A DNA stretch of 64,000 bases from Isoetes taiwanensis (GCA_021234155.1 JAJEKV010000045.1:9349105-9413104), one strand, 5' to 3'. Shown: positions 11,252 through 22,721, numbered from the stretch's first letter. A program made the numbers and translations. The notes: generated by a model from the sequence alone, not told the origin.

Positions 11252-12768
11252 TCAAGGATCAACTTCATTGATAAACCCTTGTTGAAAGGGTTGGAGCCAC
11301 GAATTGTCTTTGAAGTTGGATCTCCAATTAATATATTGCGAAGCTTCTTGAGCAGAGATTTGGTGTGACCAACTAATTCGGCGATGAGGGCTTGAGCCAG
11401 GTCCAGTACTTCCATATTCTCCAAAATAGACATTGTCATGAGGAAACAATGGTCCAGAATTAGCGAGCCAATCATTCCATCCTTCTGGCACAATGTGTGC
11501 CCCCATAAAAGAATTAATGAAGAAAACCCTAGCAAATGGCCTCCAAGGTCTGCCCAGATAGCTAGGCCCAGTCCCAATCAGGTTGCAACTTAAAAATGCA
11601 AAATAACTATCAGCTCCAGCACAACCGGAGTTGCACCATCTGCTTTGCGCTGTTATGAATCCTTCCCCTTTGGAGCGAATTGTACATGTTTCAAAAACTG
11701 CTGCTGCATAGCCTAGAATGTAATCAACTGATCCTTCAATCCGACAGTCTTTGTAGTAATGATGGCCTTGATCTGCAAATAGTGTGTCTTGCCATCCCAC
11801 AAAATTGCAGCTGCAAAATGACATGATTGTATTTTTAGATAGATAGATAGATAGATAGTACTTTCTGCAAGCTAGAACTTTTCTAACATTAGACAAACTT
11901 TTCCACTAAGTAAATTAAATTTCAGATTAAAATATTAAAAAAAAAAAGACTAGAAATATAATAGAATAGAATATGTTTTTATCGTCCACAGAAACTAACT
12001 GGCCTATGGGACGAAACGAGAGAAGTTTAAGTATGTGAGATCATGAATCCTATGAAAGAACTGGAAATCAAGTTAAAGAAAATAATAGAACAGAATACTT
12101 AAAAAAAAAAAGAAATGAGAAATATACCTATAAAATGCACAATAATCCCCTGAGATTCTGATGGCAGGAGCTTGAGCAGAGAAATCAAGATAATCAGGCT
12201 TGGGAGATGCATTTTCAAAAGTGATGCCTTTTGCAGAGAAGTATGATCCTTCAACAATTATGGTTGCACAATCAAGAATTCCATACTCTGTCCCATCTGT
12301 TTTCATCTGATTAGCTTTTCTGTCATAAGACAAAACTGTGCTCTCTGCTCCATTTCCAACAAATCTGATATGCTGCTTATGTTTTGGCACTAAAACAGTT
12401 CCATAATATGTTCCTGGCTTGATGTAGATGATCTTTGTGACAGAATTCCACATGGGCACTGCATCTATGGCCTGCTGAACTGCAGAAAAATGTCCTGATC
12501 TGTCCTCTTTCGAAACTATCAGCAGATTCTGAACTTCCTGTGCTAATTTCGCCCTGTTTTTCTGTTTCTTCCATTGATTTTCATGATCAGACGCTCTTTT
12601 TGGCCTTTTAATCTTGCTTGCTGGATCGAAAAACCCCGCTTTGAGGTTTTTGATCTTGTCAAAACCATTTTTTGATCCGGGAAAATGGTCTGATGCTTTG
12701 ATCTGGGAAAAGAAATTGGCCGCGATCATCAAGAGGGTAAGGAAAAACAGAGAAAGAGGGTGAATCAT
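11252..12768 (-). CDS. Pectin methylesterase (pectinesterase), secreted, two exons
   Basis: Removes methyl esters from homogalacturonan in the cell wall, releasing methanol and leaving free carboxylates. The coding exons are 12768-12128 and 11810-11252, with a 317-bp GT-AG intron (12127-11811). The join gives 399 residues. Residues 1-25 form a hydrophobic signal peptide ending near QIKA. A basic stretch follows (about 51-75), then the beta-helix domain. The expected catalytic set is present: Gln199 (SAQAPA), Gln221-Asp222 (GWQDTLF), Asp243 (GSVDYILG) and Arg301 (YLGRPW). Spacing between the first three matches known plant enzymes. There is no N-terminal inhibitor-like PRO region, so it belongs to the short class. 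An (AGAT)n run lies in the intron (about 11837-11858). The frame is undamaged, and I consider it a working gene. Part of exon 1 is duplicated at 46008-46228. Confidence 0.93.
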
Positions 12769-14595
12769 TCTTGCAAAAACGTCTTCTGATGAATCCGACA
12801 GGGAAAAAAAAAGAACAGAGTAATGGGGATTAAATTGGTCACGACGGACCTGCCATTTGAATTATTATTTGCCTTGAAGTGTACGACCTTAACTGAGAGA
12901 TCAGGTAGTAAAGAGTAGGTAAATGATCAGAAATTTTGCAGCGCAAGAATTAAAGGATCTGCTACAATCCGGCAGCAATTTACAGAAGACTAATAGGGAT
13001 TATTTAAACAAACATAAACTGATGATCTAAGCAAAGCAGGAACATGACGGTATTAAAAAAATGCCTGCACCGGAATGCGACGCCATAGGTTAAACAACAA
13101 ATGTGACAGAGAATTCAGAAGACCAAGCACGGAATTGGGCACCCTTTTTCCATTGATCCAGAACAAACTCCTCTGTTTTTTATACAATTTTCGACTTGGG
13201 TTGTACAATTCCGGTGTGAATCCGCCATAGCTGCGCCGGAATGCATGAATGTAAGTCTTTGAAGGGCAGGTTTGGCAGAAAAACAGGGACCCAGAAACTG
13301 GAGACCAAGAATTCTGTGCCGAAAACGGATTTAAGACTGGCCTGGTAAAAGAGAATTAAAGAGCAGCATGATTTCCGATTGTCGCAGTCAAGGATGGATC
13401 GAATTTGTCATGCATAGCGCGATTGACAAAGAAGGAGGTCTGATTTAGGAATAAATCTGGTAGACGGATGAAGACTGGAGAATAGACTGTGTAACGGAAC
13501 GCGGAGGGCTGCGATTGTGCGGGCGATTTTGATCTGAGCCGTCCACGTGTCAAGAAGAGTCACGGATTTTGCCACTGCACAACGGTCCAATGGACCGGTC
13601 TAATGGACGCCCAATGCTGACGTGTCTAAGTGAGATTGGACCTTATACATACGTTGCGTGAAGGTGCGTGAGGACCGTTCTATGCCTCTTATGTTTCCGA
13701 GCTTTATTCTCCCTGCAAAGATATGCAGGCTTTTCCATATGCTCGTGCTCAAGTTTTTTGCAGGTTGTCTTTATCGCCCCTTTATGTTTAGGGATGAATT
13801 GCTCCTATTTCGATTTGGTGATACAACATGTAATCACATTTTGATCTTAAGTTCTTAAGAAGTTTGCTCTGTTTATCCCTATTGGTTTTCTTTCCATCAG
13901 CATATCACATTGCCATCACAGTAATTATGTCGTATTTGTGTGTAATCAAAACCTCGATGCATGAAAATGGGTCATTATGTTGCTTAATCTTCTTCAAGTT
14001 CGCAACCATAACCAAGATCAAAATACTTAGTTACAAGAATAGTTTGTTAAATAATATGGAATTGTTGGTAAAACCTGCTCTGTGTTTTAAGATTGCATGT
14101 TTGTTTTCTATTTACTTATTACTATATAGATTAGCAAGTGATAATCTGCTTCACAGTATATATAAAGAGAAACATACTTTTTAAGTCGCCGCAAACCTTC
14201 TAGAATTTAGAAAATCAACATGAACATAACAATTTTGAGGTGATTTGAAGGCATAATGTTTGTTAATATGCCAGCTAAATCCATTTGGCAACTCACAATG
14301 TGAAAGCACCTTGTTCTCCTTTTCCAAATCCAATTCCACGACCATTATATAGTGACAACTAATCTTGTAAATCAGGTAAAGGCATGTGGGATAAGAAACT
14401 TTAAATACGCCTTCCATAGAAAATCAAAATGGTTCCAATCCATAACAGCCTGTCCCGAGATTTTCATTCTAGTAATGAATCTGAGACGTTGATTTAAGGG
14501 GGAAGAGGGCATGCAAGTGTTATCACTATAACAGATTTGTTATCACCATACATTGTTGTTGCCGGAATAAAAACCTCTGGCCAGGCTTAAGGCTA
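12769..14595. other. 5' flank of the pectin methylesterase gene; no other gene seen
   Basis: Presumed promoter and upstream region for the minus-strand gene. No clear TATA box close to the start; a TTTAAATAA-like string on the minus strand near 13000 is a weak candidate. Short frames at 13356-13590 and 13658-14417 lack recognisable domains. Confidence 0.45.
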
Positions 14596-14681
14596 ATAAC
14601 AACCACTACACAGGCCGTTATAGGCCAGGAAACGACCGGGGCCATTTCCTGGCCCATAATGGCCTGTGTAGAGGCTGTTAT
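14596..14681. repeat. Inverted repeat, 37-bp arms
   Basis: The arms 14596-14632 and 14645-14681 are complementary at all but a few positions (shared core CTACACAGGCC...GGCCTGTGTAG), with a 12-nt loop. The RNA would form a long hairpin. It could be a small palindromic transposon relic or a hairpin RNA source; no mature-RNA evidence is visible here. Confidence 0.6.
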
Positions 14682-15228
14682 CCAGCCCTTCACAACAATC
14701 TTCCAATCAAGCCCAACCAATGTGAAGTTCCATCTTCGTCGTTGCCTTCTTCTCATGTCAATAGTAATATTTGAAACCTATTGTAAAAATGTATGCTCCA
14801 ACTAGACTTAGGTCTAAGTGTAAAATTTTACAAGTCTTAGGTTGAGATCCCATTGGCTTCTATTAGTGCTAGCTTTTACCAGCAATGCAAAGAAAAGGAA
14901 TGATTGTAACAGAGGTAATTTAGGTTTGGTGAGATGATGTCAGAAAATACAGTTTGCCAATCTTGACGATACTTGACTATTTCTTTTGAGTGGAACAAGA
15001 AGACATTTAGCGTGCTAAAATATATCTTCCTTGATTCCAAATGTTCAAAATATCAAGGACTTTCTAGTAGATATTCCTATAGATATATCCAATGTTGTAT
15101 AAGAGGAAGGAGCTTAGGCTTTGCTATTTCCATTTGAGACCATTGCCTAAAGACACATACATCTTTAGCGCACATGTTTTTAACGCTCAAACTATGTCTG
15201 CCCGATTTGGGTTAGAATTTCTAGAAAT

Positions 15229-15365
15229 GGAAACCCTTTCGGCCTTCAAAACGGAAACCCTTCCAAATTTCCTTGAAGCCTGGAAGGGTTTCCACAAGAA
15301 AATAATTTTTTTTTTTTGGATGGACATGTCCGCCAATAATAAATATTAGGGAATTCAATGCATGC
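15229..15365. repeat. GGAAACCC hairpin repeat, copy 1
   Basis: GGAAACCCTTTC at 15229 and GGAAACCCTTCC at 15253 are followed by the complementary GGAAGGGTTTCC at 15282-15293. A T-rich stretch and a CATGTCCGCCAATAAT-type tail follow. The same arrangement, with the same 24-bp spacing of the two direct copies, recurs at 62768-62900. Confidence 0.6.
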
Positions 15366-15615
15366 GACTGTCTTTGGAAGAGCTATTCTTGGAAGAAAAA
15401 TGCATGTTAGCAGCTCTTCATTCGGCCTTATTTGCATTGGATTTGCATTGCTCAGGCCAGATTTATCTCAATTACATCGCACCTAAGATCTGCTCCAGCC
15501 CCTCCTCTATTGCATCTGGTCAGCGAAATCTTCGGCAACTACCGTCGATTATATAGGGAAGCATTCGTTTAAAAGCTATTCCCAGGGTTTTGAAAATGGC
15601 GGGAACTTCTCTTTC

Positions 15616-15728
15616 ATGATGGCTAGCAAGAAGTGCCAGCGTACTCCACTTTTCGACAAAGATTTTAGACCAGTTATCGTGTTTGCCCATGGAGCAGAAG
15701 CACCTTCCTCTTCTCCCTGGATGCTCAG
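15616..15728 (+). pseudogene. Orphan first exon of a TEX30/KANSL3-like alpha/beta hydrolase
   Basis: The ATG at 15616 (or 15619) opens a frame MMASKKCQRTP leading to RPVIVFAHGAEAPSSSPWM, the strongly conserved start of the plant and animal TEX30/KAT8-NSL-like alpha/beta hydrolase family, with its HGA(G/E)AP turn. The exon ends at a good donor (CTCAG followed by GTAACG at 15729). The next expected block (a W-K-rich helix and a TFDYPY-like strand) is not found downstream: the following 300 bp are non-coding and then the Gly/Tyr-rich protein gene begins on the other strand. The conserved G-A-G in the turn reads G-A-E here. It is most likely a gene fragment. Family recognition is from one motif only. 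Confidence 0.55.
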
Positions 15729-16021
15729 GTAACGCCTTCATGCATTTCCAACCAGGTTAAAAAAGACTTCCATCTTTTTTTGTTGATTTAGTTCGAATTT
15801 ATGCCACCATTTGGCAATCATATAATCAGATTTCTATAAGGTGAATACTTATCAAAAGACTAAGGGGGATGATATAATAGAAATAGTCTACATAGATGAT
15901 TAGCCAGCACAAGTTGTAGAAAATGCACGCTTAACTATAAGCCAAAAACATGGGAGCTAAAAATTCATATTCGTATGAACAAAACATAAGATGTTCTTAA
16001 AAACTTCACATAGCAGCAATG

Positions 16022-16252
16022 CTACCAGCAATGACCGTAGTGACAGCGACCACCACCATAGCCACCATAAGGCCTGCCATATCCACCATCGTAGCTACCA
16101 TATCCACCACCATAGCCACCACTGTATCCGCTATAACCGTGAGCCCAGTAATTCGGTTGTTCCGCTGGCCTGTTTTGAGCTCCATCTTTTGCCATCAAAT
16201 TTCTCAATATTACCAACACTGCCATTACAATTGCCCATGAAATTTTTGCCAT
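16022..16252 (-). CDS. Small secreted Gly/Tyr-rich protein
   Basis: The ATG at 16252 gives 76 residues, stop at 16022-16024. Residues 1-25 form a hydrophobic signal peptide (MAKISWAIVMAVLVIL...). The mature part is short and polar (KDGAQNRPAEQPNYW), then Gly/Tyr repeats of the type GGYGGGYGSYDGGYG, and a Cys/His tail RCHYGHCW. It resembles small plant glycine-rich proteins with a Cys-containing C-terminus, often cell-wall or stress-related; that role is inferred. A GTG codon six bases upstream in frame is not the start. A TATA box lies 40 nt upstream. Single exon, no damage seen. Confidence 0.8.
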   Translation of the reverse strand: MAKISWAIVMAVLVILRNLMAKDGAQNRPAEQPNYWAHGYSGYSGGYGGGYGSYDGGYGRPYGGYGGGRCHYGHCW

Positions 16253-16291
16253 CGCCACTCTGTTCTGCTCTCAATTTTACCTGGCCTTTCA

Positions 16292-16298
16292 ATTTATA
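16292..16298 (-). promoter_or_regulatory. TATA box of the Gly/Tyr-rich protein gene
   Basis: The minus strand reads CTATAAATTG here, 40-46 nt upstream of the ATG at 16252. This would place the transcription start about 10-15 nt before the start codon, giving a very short leader. Confidence 0.65.
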
Positions 16299-16418
16299 GT
16301 CTGTGTTTCCTTACGATTGTCTTCTCTCTGATTTCATGTCAATCTTGCACGTGGGATAAAAATTCTAGATTGACTTCATGTAACATTTTTGGGTTTCCTC
16401 TACTGGGGCACTTAGATT

Positions 16419-17117
16419 TGTTGGGTCATGTATTTGGGTATGCCTTGGAATGGTCATGGATTGCCGAGGAATAAACATGGATGACCGAGATATATATTTC
16501 TCTTCCGTGCATTATGATGCTTTATGCAAGAGGCCCTCCCTCATTGCCATGTGTAATGGCGTGAAGGTGTTGTACACAACAGACTATGGACAAGGCTATG
16601 GACCATTCCTGTATAGAAGGAATGCTACAAGCAGATATGACCTAGGGCACATTTTGAAAGGAACTATATTACTTTGAATATGATTACATACCATCGAATA
16701 TAAGTCACCCGAATTTGCCTAGGCTGGTGACAACTAGTCGAATAAAATAGAGGCAAGTTTGAAATACATTGATAGAAACTTGAGAAGTTCTTGTCGAACT
16801 CATTGGAGCTTGATCCTTTAAGGGATCAGGCTGAAAATCAAATAATAACAAGTAGAAGTATAGGAAAATATATTTCCAGGGGGGAACTCGTCTGTAGCTT
16901 GTCGAATCGATCAGACTAAAGTTTTGAATCTGGTCGGCTTTGTCACTATTCCCAGTGCTATAGTGGATTTGTGGTTGAGATATAAGTTGAATAGTATAAC
17001 TATTGACCATTGAGATATTTAGCTATTGAAAATTGCATATTTCCTAATGCCTTGTAACTTGAATAGAGAGATTGCAAATGGAATCTAGATTGTTTTGTGT
17101 GCTTAACAAAATTCTCA
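16419..17117 (+). repeat. copia-2 5' LTR (putative)
   Basis: Begins TGTTGGGTCATG and ends ATTCTCA, TG...CA, 699 bp. It is followed at once by TTGGATCAGAGC, a damaged form of the initiator tRNA-Met site. No partner LTR is present, so the 5' edge rests on the TG end and the similarity of its first bases to the copia-1 LTR. Confidence 0.6.
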
Positions 17118-17143
17118 TTGGATCAGAGCAGGTTATAGCTATC

Positions 17144-17516
17144 ATGGCAACCAGACTAGGTACAAGTTTGTTAAGTGGCATTAATGTCTTTGAGGGTGAA
17201 GCTAGCTTTCAATCATGGAAAGGCAGAATGAAGGATGTTTTAGAGGCTGAAGGTCCTTGGGAATATGTCACTGGAAGTGATGATGTGGAAGGAATTAGAA
17301 ATGCTTGATAGGGAGTTAAGAAAATTGAAATTCCAAGAGAATGATAATCTAACGCAGTTTTTCCATAAATTTATAACATTGTTGTAGGTTTGGAGGCAAC
17401 AAAGGTTCCAATCACAAGGAAATTCCAGATATTGAGTCTTGCAAGAGATTTTTCAACCTTTGGGGAGGTTGAATACATTGATAAGAACAATATAAAATAA
17501 AGAAAAGGCTGAGGCT
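17144..17516 (+). pseudogene. copia-2 gag, internally deleted
   Basis: The ATG at 17144, just after the primer site, gives MATRLGTSLLSGINVFEGEA and then FQSWKGRMKDVLEAEGPWEY, the copia gag start. After about 17290 the frame breaks and most of the capsid is missing. Fragments like LDRELRKLKFQENDNLTQFF occur in another frame near 17305-17360. Confidence 0.7.
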
Positions 17517-18200
17517 TTGATTACGACAGAAATGGAACAGAGAAAATTAGTAAAAGAAGAAGATGAGGATGAAGAAACTGAGGTTTTGTTTGCTGGTAAG
17601 GGCAAGGCACATGGAAGTAGACTTGATCCCTGTTTTGCATGTAAAGCTTATGGGCACTTAAAGACAAATTGTCCTAAAACTAGAGAAAAAAGATGTTTCG
17701 ATTGTGATGGTTTTGGCCACTTATCTAGCAACTGCTCCAGTCCTAAGGACATGGAAAGAGGATGAAATAGAGGGACTACTTATAGGGCAGAGGTACTTTA
17801 GAGGCAAAGGAAGGGAAAATATGGGAAGAGGAAACACCTTTATTAATCTAGCAAAGAAGGCTGAAATGGATGGAGAAGACCCTGATGCAGAGCTAAAGGT
17901 TGATAGTGCTTTAAATATTTTTGAAAACAAAGCTAATCATGATCTATATGTTTTAGATAGTGGAGCTGAGAGAAGCATAGTCAAGAGGCCTAATCAGCTC
18001 AAATAAAGAAGTGCAAAAGTATCTCATTATGTGGGAGATGGAGATCTTCAAAGAGTAGAGGAAGCGGGAATGGTGGAACTTTTTAATTTGCACAGAAATG
18101 TAGTGAATTTGAGTGACGTTTTGTGTGTTTCAAATATTGTTAAAAATCTTATTTCCATCAGCCAGTTTGTTGACTTGGGTTACATGATTTTTGGCTAAAC
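17517..18200 (+). pseudogene. copia-2 zinc knuckles and protease
   Basis: Two CCHC knuckles, CFACKAYGHLKTNC and CFDCDGFGHLSSNC (about 17630-17740), are in one frame. The protease active site VLDSGAERSIVKR (about 17950) is in the next. A pre-integrase-like stretch LCVSNIVKNLISISQFVDLG follows to 18180. Frameshifts and a stop after the protease show it is dead. Confidence 0.75.
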
Positions 18201-18259
18201 GTATGGGAAATCTTTTTGGTTTTCATAACAGTGTTCTAGGAGATAGTGTAAATATTGTA

Positions 18260-19250
18260 TCATTGCCATGTATATAAGTTTGGCATGAAAGATTGTGCCA
18301 TACACATTGTAATAATGTGAAATACTTGATAAAAAGGAGAAAGATTGAAGCCTCTGATGAAGAAGATGATGAACAGTTTACATGCATTGGATGTAAACTA
18401 GGCAAGCCCAGTAGATTAGTGTTTGGCAGATCAAATAAAAGAGCAAAGGGTACTCTAGATCTTGTGCACATGGATCTTTGTGGTCCACTAAATGTAAGAA
18501 GACTGCATGGAAAAAAGTACTTCGTGACTTTTTAAGACGACTATTTTCGTGACTTTTTAAGACGACTATTCCAGAAAAACAAAATGCTATACACTCAAAT
18601 CCAAAGATCAAGCATTTGCAGCATTCAAAATGTTTGAAGCAGAAATGGAGAGGGAAACCAGCAGAAAAATTAAAGGTTTGAGGTTTGATCGAGGTGGAGA
18701 GTATCTTTCAGGCAAATTTAAAAAATATTGTTTAAAAAAGGGAATAAAATAGCAACTAACTTGCAGGTATTCTCCTCAACAAAATGGGGCGGTCGAACGA
18801 AAAAATAGAACCATTTTGAATGCAGCTAGAGCAATGCCAAATTACTTATGAAAGAAGCTATTTATACTGCAGTATATGTGAAAAATAGGTTGCCTTCAGC
18901 TAGTATAGAAGGAAAGATCCCCGAAGAATTGTGGAATGGCAGAGAAATAACATATGATAGGTTTAGAACATATGGCTGTGCAGCATTTTCTCATGTCCTT
19001 CAAGAATTGAGGAAGAAACTCGATGACCGGTCCATAATTTTTTTGGTGGGATTTGATGAAATATCTAAGGCCTAAGCTCTATGATCTAGCCAGAAAGAAG
19101 ATAATTATAAGCAAAGATGTAAGCTTTGATGCGGCGGTTTTATACAAGTTTCGTGCAAAGTTAAATGGTGAGGTCGAATATAATATAGAAAACAGGTCTG
19201 AACCATCTAATAATGATGCACCAAAGGGGTCCAGACATAGAAGAAGATGA
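18260..19250 (+). pseudogene. copia-2 pre-integrase and integrase
   Basis: The HHCC zinc end (WHERLCHTHC and CIGCKLGKPSRLVF) leads to LVHMDLCGPLNVRRLHGKKY with the first catalytic Asp. A 25-base direct duplication (about 18534-18565) interrupts the core. Next are RFDRGGEYLSGKF (second Asp), SPQQNGAVERKNRTI (catalytic Glu) and VKNRLPSASIEGKIPEELW with GCAAFSHV near 18990. The catalytic triad survives in the sequence, but stops and frame changes break the protein. Confidence 0.8.
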
Positions 19251-19464
19251 TGATATTGAACGAGAATTAGGGGCAGATAGCACGTCAAAGGGAGAAAATG
19301 ATGAAGAGGAAACCAACCAGTGCAAGTAGAACCTATAGTTACAAGAAAGAGGAGAACGACAGAACTAGAGAAACTGTAGAAGGGGACTGAATTTGACATT
19401 GCAAAATTTGGAAGAGAGGAAGGAGGAAGAAGTAGGCGACTTAATGAAGAGAACATTCAAACAG

Positions 19465-20340
19465 TGTTAGTCCTGTGCCTCCTGGTACAGGACTATTCAT
19501 GCATACGACAGACCAAGTCAAGGCCAAGGATCCACAACCAGGCACGGGTCGGTCGTCAAAGGCTCAGCAGAAGACCAAGCAGACCACGCAGACAAAGACC
19601 ACGCCTGGCGTCAACAAGAGGCGGCGCTCAGACAAGTGACGGGCCGTCACCGCCCGCGTCAGCGTCAGCATGATTTCAGGCTTTTCAAGAGGCACCGCCA
19701 GCATTCCTGCAAATCAGGCCTCCTTCCAGGAGTCGGCACCGAAATCAGTCAGAGTGTCTATATTGGGCCAAAGGCCATTGTACTATATATATGAGTAGAG
19801 CTAGGACATGAGTTTTTAGATGAGTTTTGAGTCTTGTCTCATTTCAGTTTTCTCTCGATTACGAGAGCTCATGTATCTTCATTGACATCAAGGAAGCTCA
19901 TTATTGTGATCTCATTGTTCTCTTTTGTTTTCCCTTCCCTTTGTTTTTCTTGCAAATCCCGCGTGACAGTCCCCGGATTCTCCTGTTAGATCCAAGGGTC
20001 CTCACAGAGGGCTGTCTTGCAGGAGTTCCCGAACCCAGACCCCAAACACTGTCGCCGTTGTCGGGTCTGATTTTTCTTTTCCTTCCATCATGTCGGCTCG
20101 AGGTTTCACTCCTGAAGAACTTCTTTGCCAAATGGCGGCTCGACTGGAGCGCCATCAACGACGCGAGACTGTTCGGGATATGTATGACACTGCTTATGAC
20201 ATTGAGGGAGGTCGTATCCACTCACGCTCTCAGTCGGCACCTCCTACCCCTCGTGCTCATTCTCGACCAGGGTCTCCCCCTGTGTGTCGTCATTGTTCAC
20301 AACCGCAATCTCCACAACATACCCCTGTTCAGCCCACGCC
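19465..20340 (+). mobile_element. Truncated Ty3/gypsy copy: 5' LTR, primer site and gag start
   Basis: The 584-bp LTR (19465-20048) matches the LTRs of the full gypsy element at 46978-58057. The primer site TGTCGCCGTTGTCGGG (about 20050) resembles the complement of plant tRNA-Asp, TGGCGCCGTTGCCGGG. After it comes the intact start of gag. Homology stops near 20340, where a LINE remnant on the other strand begins. Its insertion cut copia-2, so it is younger than copia-2. Confidence 0.85.
20090..20340 (+). pseudogene. Gypsy gag N-terminus (truncated copy)
   Basis: The ATG at 20090 opens MSARGFTPEELLCQMAARLE and continues through RRETVRDMYDTAYDIEGG and a Ser/Pro-rich stretch to the truncation. 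In the full element the same region is frameshifted, so this fragment shows the ancestral gag start. It is not a working gene because capsid, nucleocapsid and pol are absent. Confidence 0.7.
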
Positions 20341-20850
20341 AAATGGACCAGATGATCCATGCAGAAGCCAAATGAAACGCCCTTTTTGCCAAATTATCCC
20401 AACTACTTGGATAAACTGCTAATAACACCTGCTGGCTATTCAAATTGCAATGAAAGAGGCCTTGAAGCCACAACCAAGCATGTCTGACATGTCTACATAG
20501 GAAGAAGCAATGCTCAATTGTCTCGTCCCTCTGTGCACATAAGGGACAAAGTGCAGACACCTCTGGACGAAATCTGTGCACCAGAATATTAACGCGCAGA
20601 CAACGATGAGTGACTTGCCACCATAAAACAGATACTTTGGGATGAAGTAGTTTATCCCATACCCACTTCCATACTGCTTTCTGCCGATCCCTGGGAATGA
20701 CCAAAGGCCACTTGGACGAAGGAGGCAAGACGTCAGCATCAAGCAAGACCTTATACATGGAATTCACCAACTTATCTGCTTTGAAATGCTCATGAACTAC
20801 CCACGGCTGGGGGTCATCCACTTGTGCTACTGGGGGAAGAATTTATATAT
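20341..20850 (-). pseudogene. LINE C-terminal zinc-binding (zf-RVT) remnant
   Basis: A minus-strand frame (open to 20821) has the zf-RVT pattern: KVSVLWWQVTHRCLRVNIL, then CPLCAQRDETIEHCFFLC with a C-x2-C...H-x3-5-C arrangement, and HVRHAWLWLQGLF. This domain sits after reverse transcriptase in plant LINEs. The upstream reverse transcriptase is not present on this strand. Confidence 0.75.
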
Positions 20851-20891
20851 CTGTTGTATGCCTTGCAGGGTTGTCGTGACGTCCCCTACTC

Positions 20892-20915
20892 GTATACGGT
20901 GCCCTCACCGTATAC
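20892..20915. repeat. Perfect 10-bp stem-loop
   Basis: GTATACGGTG (20892-20901), loop CCCT, then CACCGTATAC (20906-20915). No T run follows, so it does not look like a terminator. It may be a transposon end or a chance palindrome. Confidence 0.6.
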
Positions 20916-22635
20916 AAACATGAGTTCATCCCCCATACCAGCTCCATGCTAATACAGGGCCCTCCACATGACACTGCAACCGTGACGGGTTCCAGTGGGA
21001 AGAGTGGAGGGGTCATTGCACCCCGTCTCCCTCAGGGCCTACCTAGCTGCGGAAGCGTAAACATACATGTCAGTAGCACATACATCAACATCATATGACC
21101 ATCACGAAGGATGGTCCTCCACATATCTGCATAGACAAAGATCAACACCAGCTCTAATTCTCCATGGTTTTATATTGTTGTTAGAAGTTGACCTAATTTT
21201 TGTCATGTTTTTGACCTTGGTCAACCCATAAAACCTGCCCGCTAATATCCTCCTAACTTAATCTACCTTCTCAGTCTTTCAAAGTGTTGCCCTCAAAACT
21301 GCCCAGTTCTCCATCTCACCTTATAGTAGCCGTTCTGCTCTTTGCTTATATACTTGTGACGTTAAGGGCGGCCACATGTCGAAAACATTGGAAATTTTGC
21401 CTATTTTTACTGGTGGAGGCCTCCGTTAGTGAAGAAGAAGAAGAGATTTTAACGTCAGTTTTCAATCTTCCATTATCGATAACAAATCCTTAGTTCAATC
21501 ACTCAGAAATCTTGTTCACCCCCCTTTTCTCAATGGCATATCACGTCTCCACTATGAAAATGATAGCTTTCAATCTTCCATCAAATGGTGAGCACGGATC
21601 CTCAAGTCAACCATCTCCCCAAAAAAAAAGCCCAAAAAAAAAAAAGCCCCCATCCCCGGTATGGCATATCACCTCTGTCGTATACGGAGGGGATACCCCT
21701 CCTCCGAATTTCTGCAAGCATGTGGCCACCCTTATTGACACCATCTTTGTGGTTGAAACCCAGATTCTACCAGAGGTGGAGAAGCCCGAGAGCTCCACGG
21801 TAGCAAGAAATCACGAGTTTGGCATTCCACTACAGTCCAAGAAATTCCGACGTGGCATCCAAAATACCTCCCGGGCAAGATCCCCTGAGAGTTTTTGTTA
21901 CCACCTTCTAAGCTTTGTCAGAGCTGTAGTGGAATCTTGAGTCTAGAAATTAGCATGGAATTTAGAATAGAAAAACATAAGTGACATGTTCATAATGGAA
22001 TCTGGGTCTGAGAGGAATTTTTCGCTCTTTGCTTATGTACTTGTAATATTGACACCATCTATGTCACGGGGAGGAATTTCCTGCTCTTTGTACTTGTAAC
22101 ATTGACACCATATGTGACTCACATAACATTCCATAAGGAATATCATAGTACCAATAAATATAAAGCTACACATCTATCTTTTTTATTTCTAACTACTTAC
22201 CAACTAAGGGTGATAGATGGATGGGAGATTCAAAATGTTTTGATGCATCGCTTTAATCAAAGCTTAAGCATCAAATTAGATTCTTTGACTAAAAATTCGT
22301 GGAAACGCACTTTTTATGTTTGGGGATTTGTGTGCCGACTAGAGTTAGATGGTGGTGCATCCTATTGACAAGCTTGATTTCAATTCCACAAAATGTGAAG
22401 CTTTGGTTTTAGATGCTCGTGATGAATGTTGATGAAAAGCAAGAGCATGACTTGTTGAACCCTATATAAGAAAATTATAGTGAACAATCGACGGTCTACA
22501 TTGGCCAATGTGGCTTAATCTCCATCTCAAAAAAGGTGCCACATTGCCTCCAAAAAAGAAACGTTCTCCTTTATGTAATGTATTGGTTTGTAATAAGAGA
22601 TCTTTTTGCAAAATAAGAAAATGTTGGTGTATATT
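20916..22635. other. Intergenic, no gene seen
   Basis: Contains C/A-rich low-complexity sequence near 21615-21655 and a near-palindrome around 21675-21700. No recognised domains. Confidence 0.45.
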
Positions 22636-22721
22636 TCATGAGCTACCTCTCTGTCTATCTTCTTTTTTATTTTGGGAAGGGGTTGGGGAATGTGCCTGTG
22701 CAGCCGCATGGAACGCCGGAT

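Larger units (their letters stand above)
16419..19464 (+). mobile_element. Second Ty1/copia element (copia-2), decayed and 3'-truncated
   Basis: A likely 5' LTR (16419-17117) and a damaged primer site are followed by gag, zinc-knuckle, protease, integrase and integrase C-terminal pieces in copia order. The element stops at 19464, exactly where a gypsy LTR begins, so its reverse transcriptase, RNase H and 3' LTR are missing. Domain spacing matches copia-1, but the sequence is clearly a different family and older, with many stops. Confidence 0.85.

Noticed and set aside
16450-16677. 75-codon plus-strand frame
   Set aside because: Falls inside the putative copia-2 LTR and has no recognised domain.
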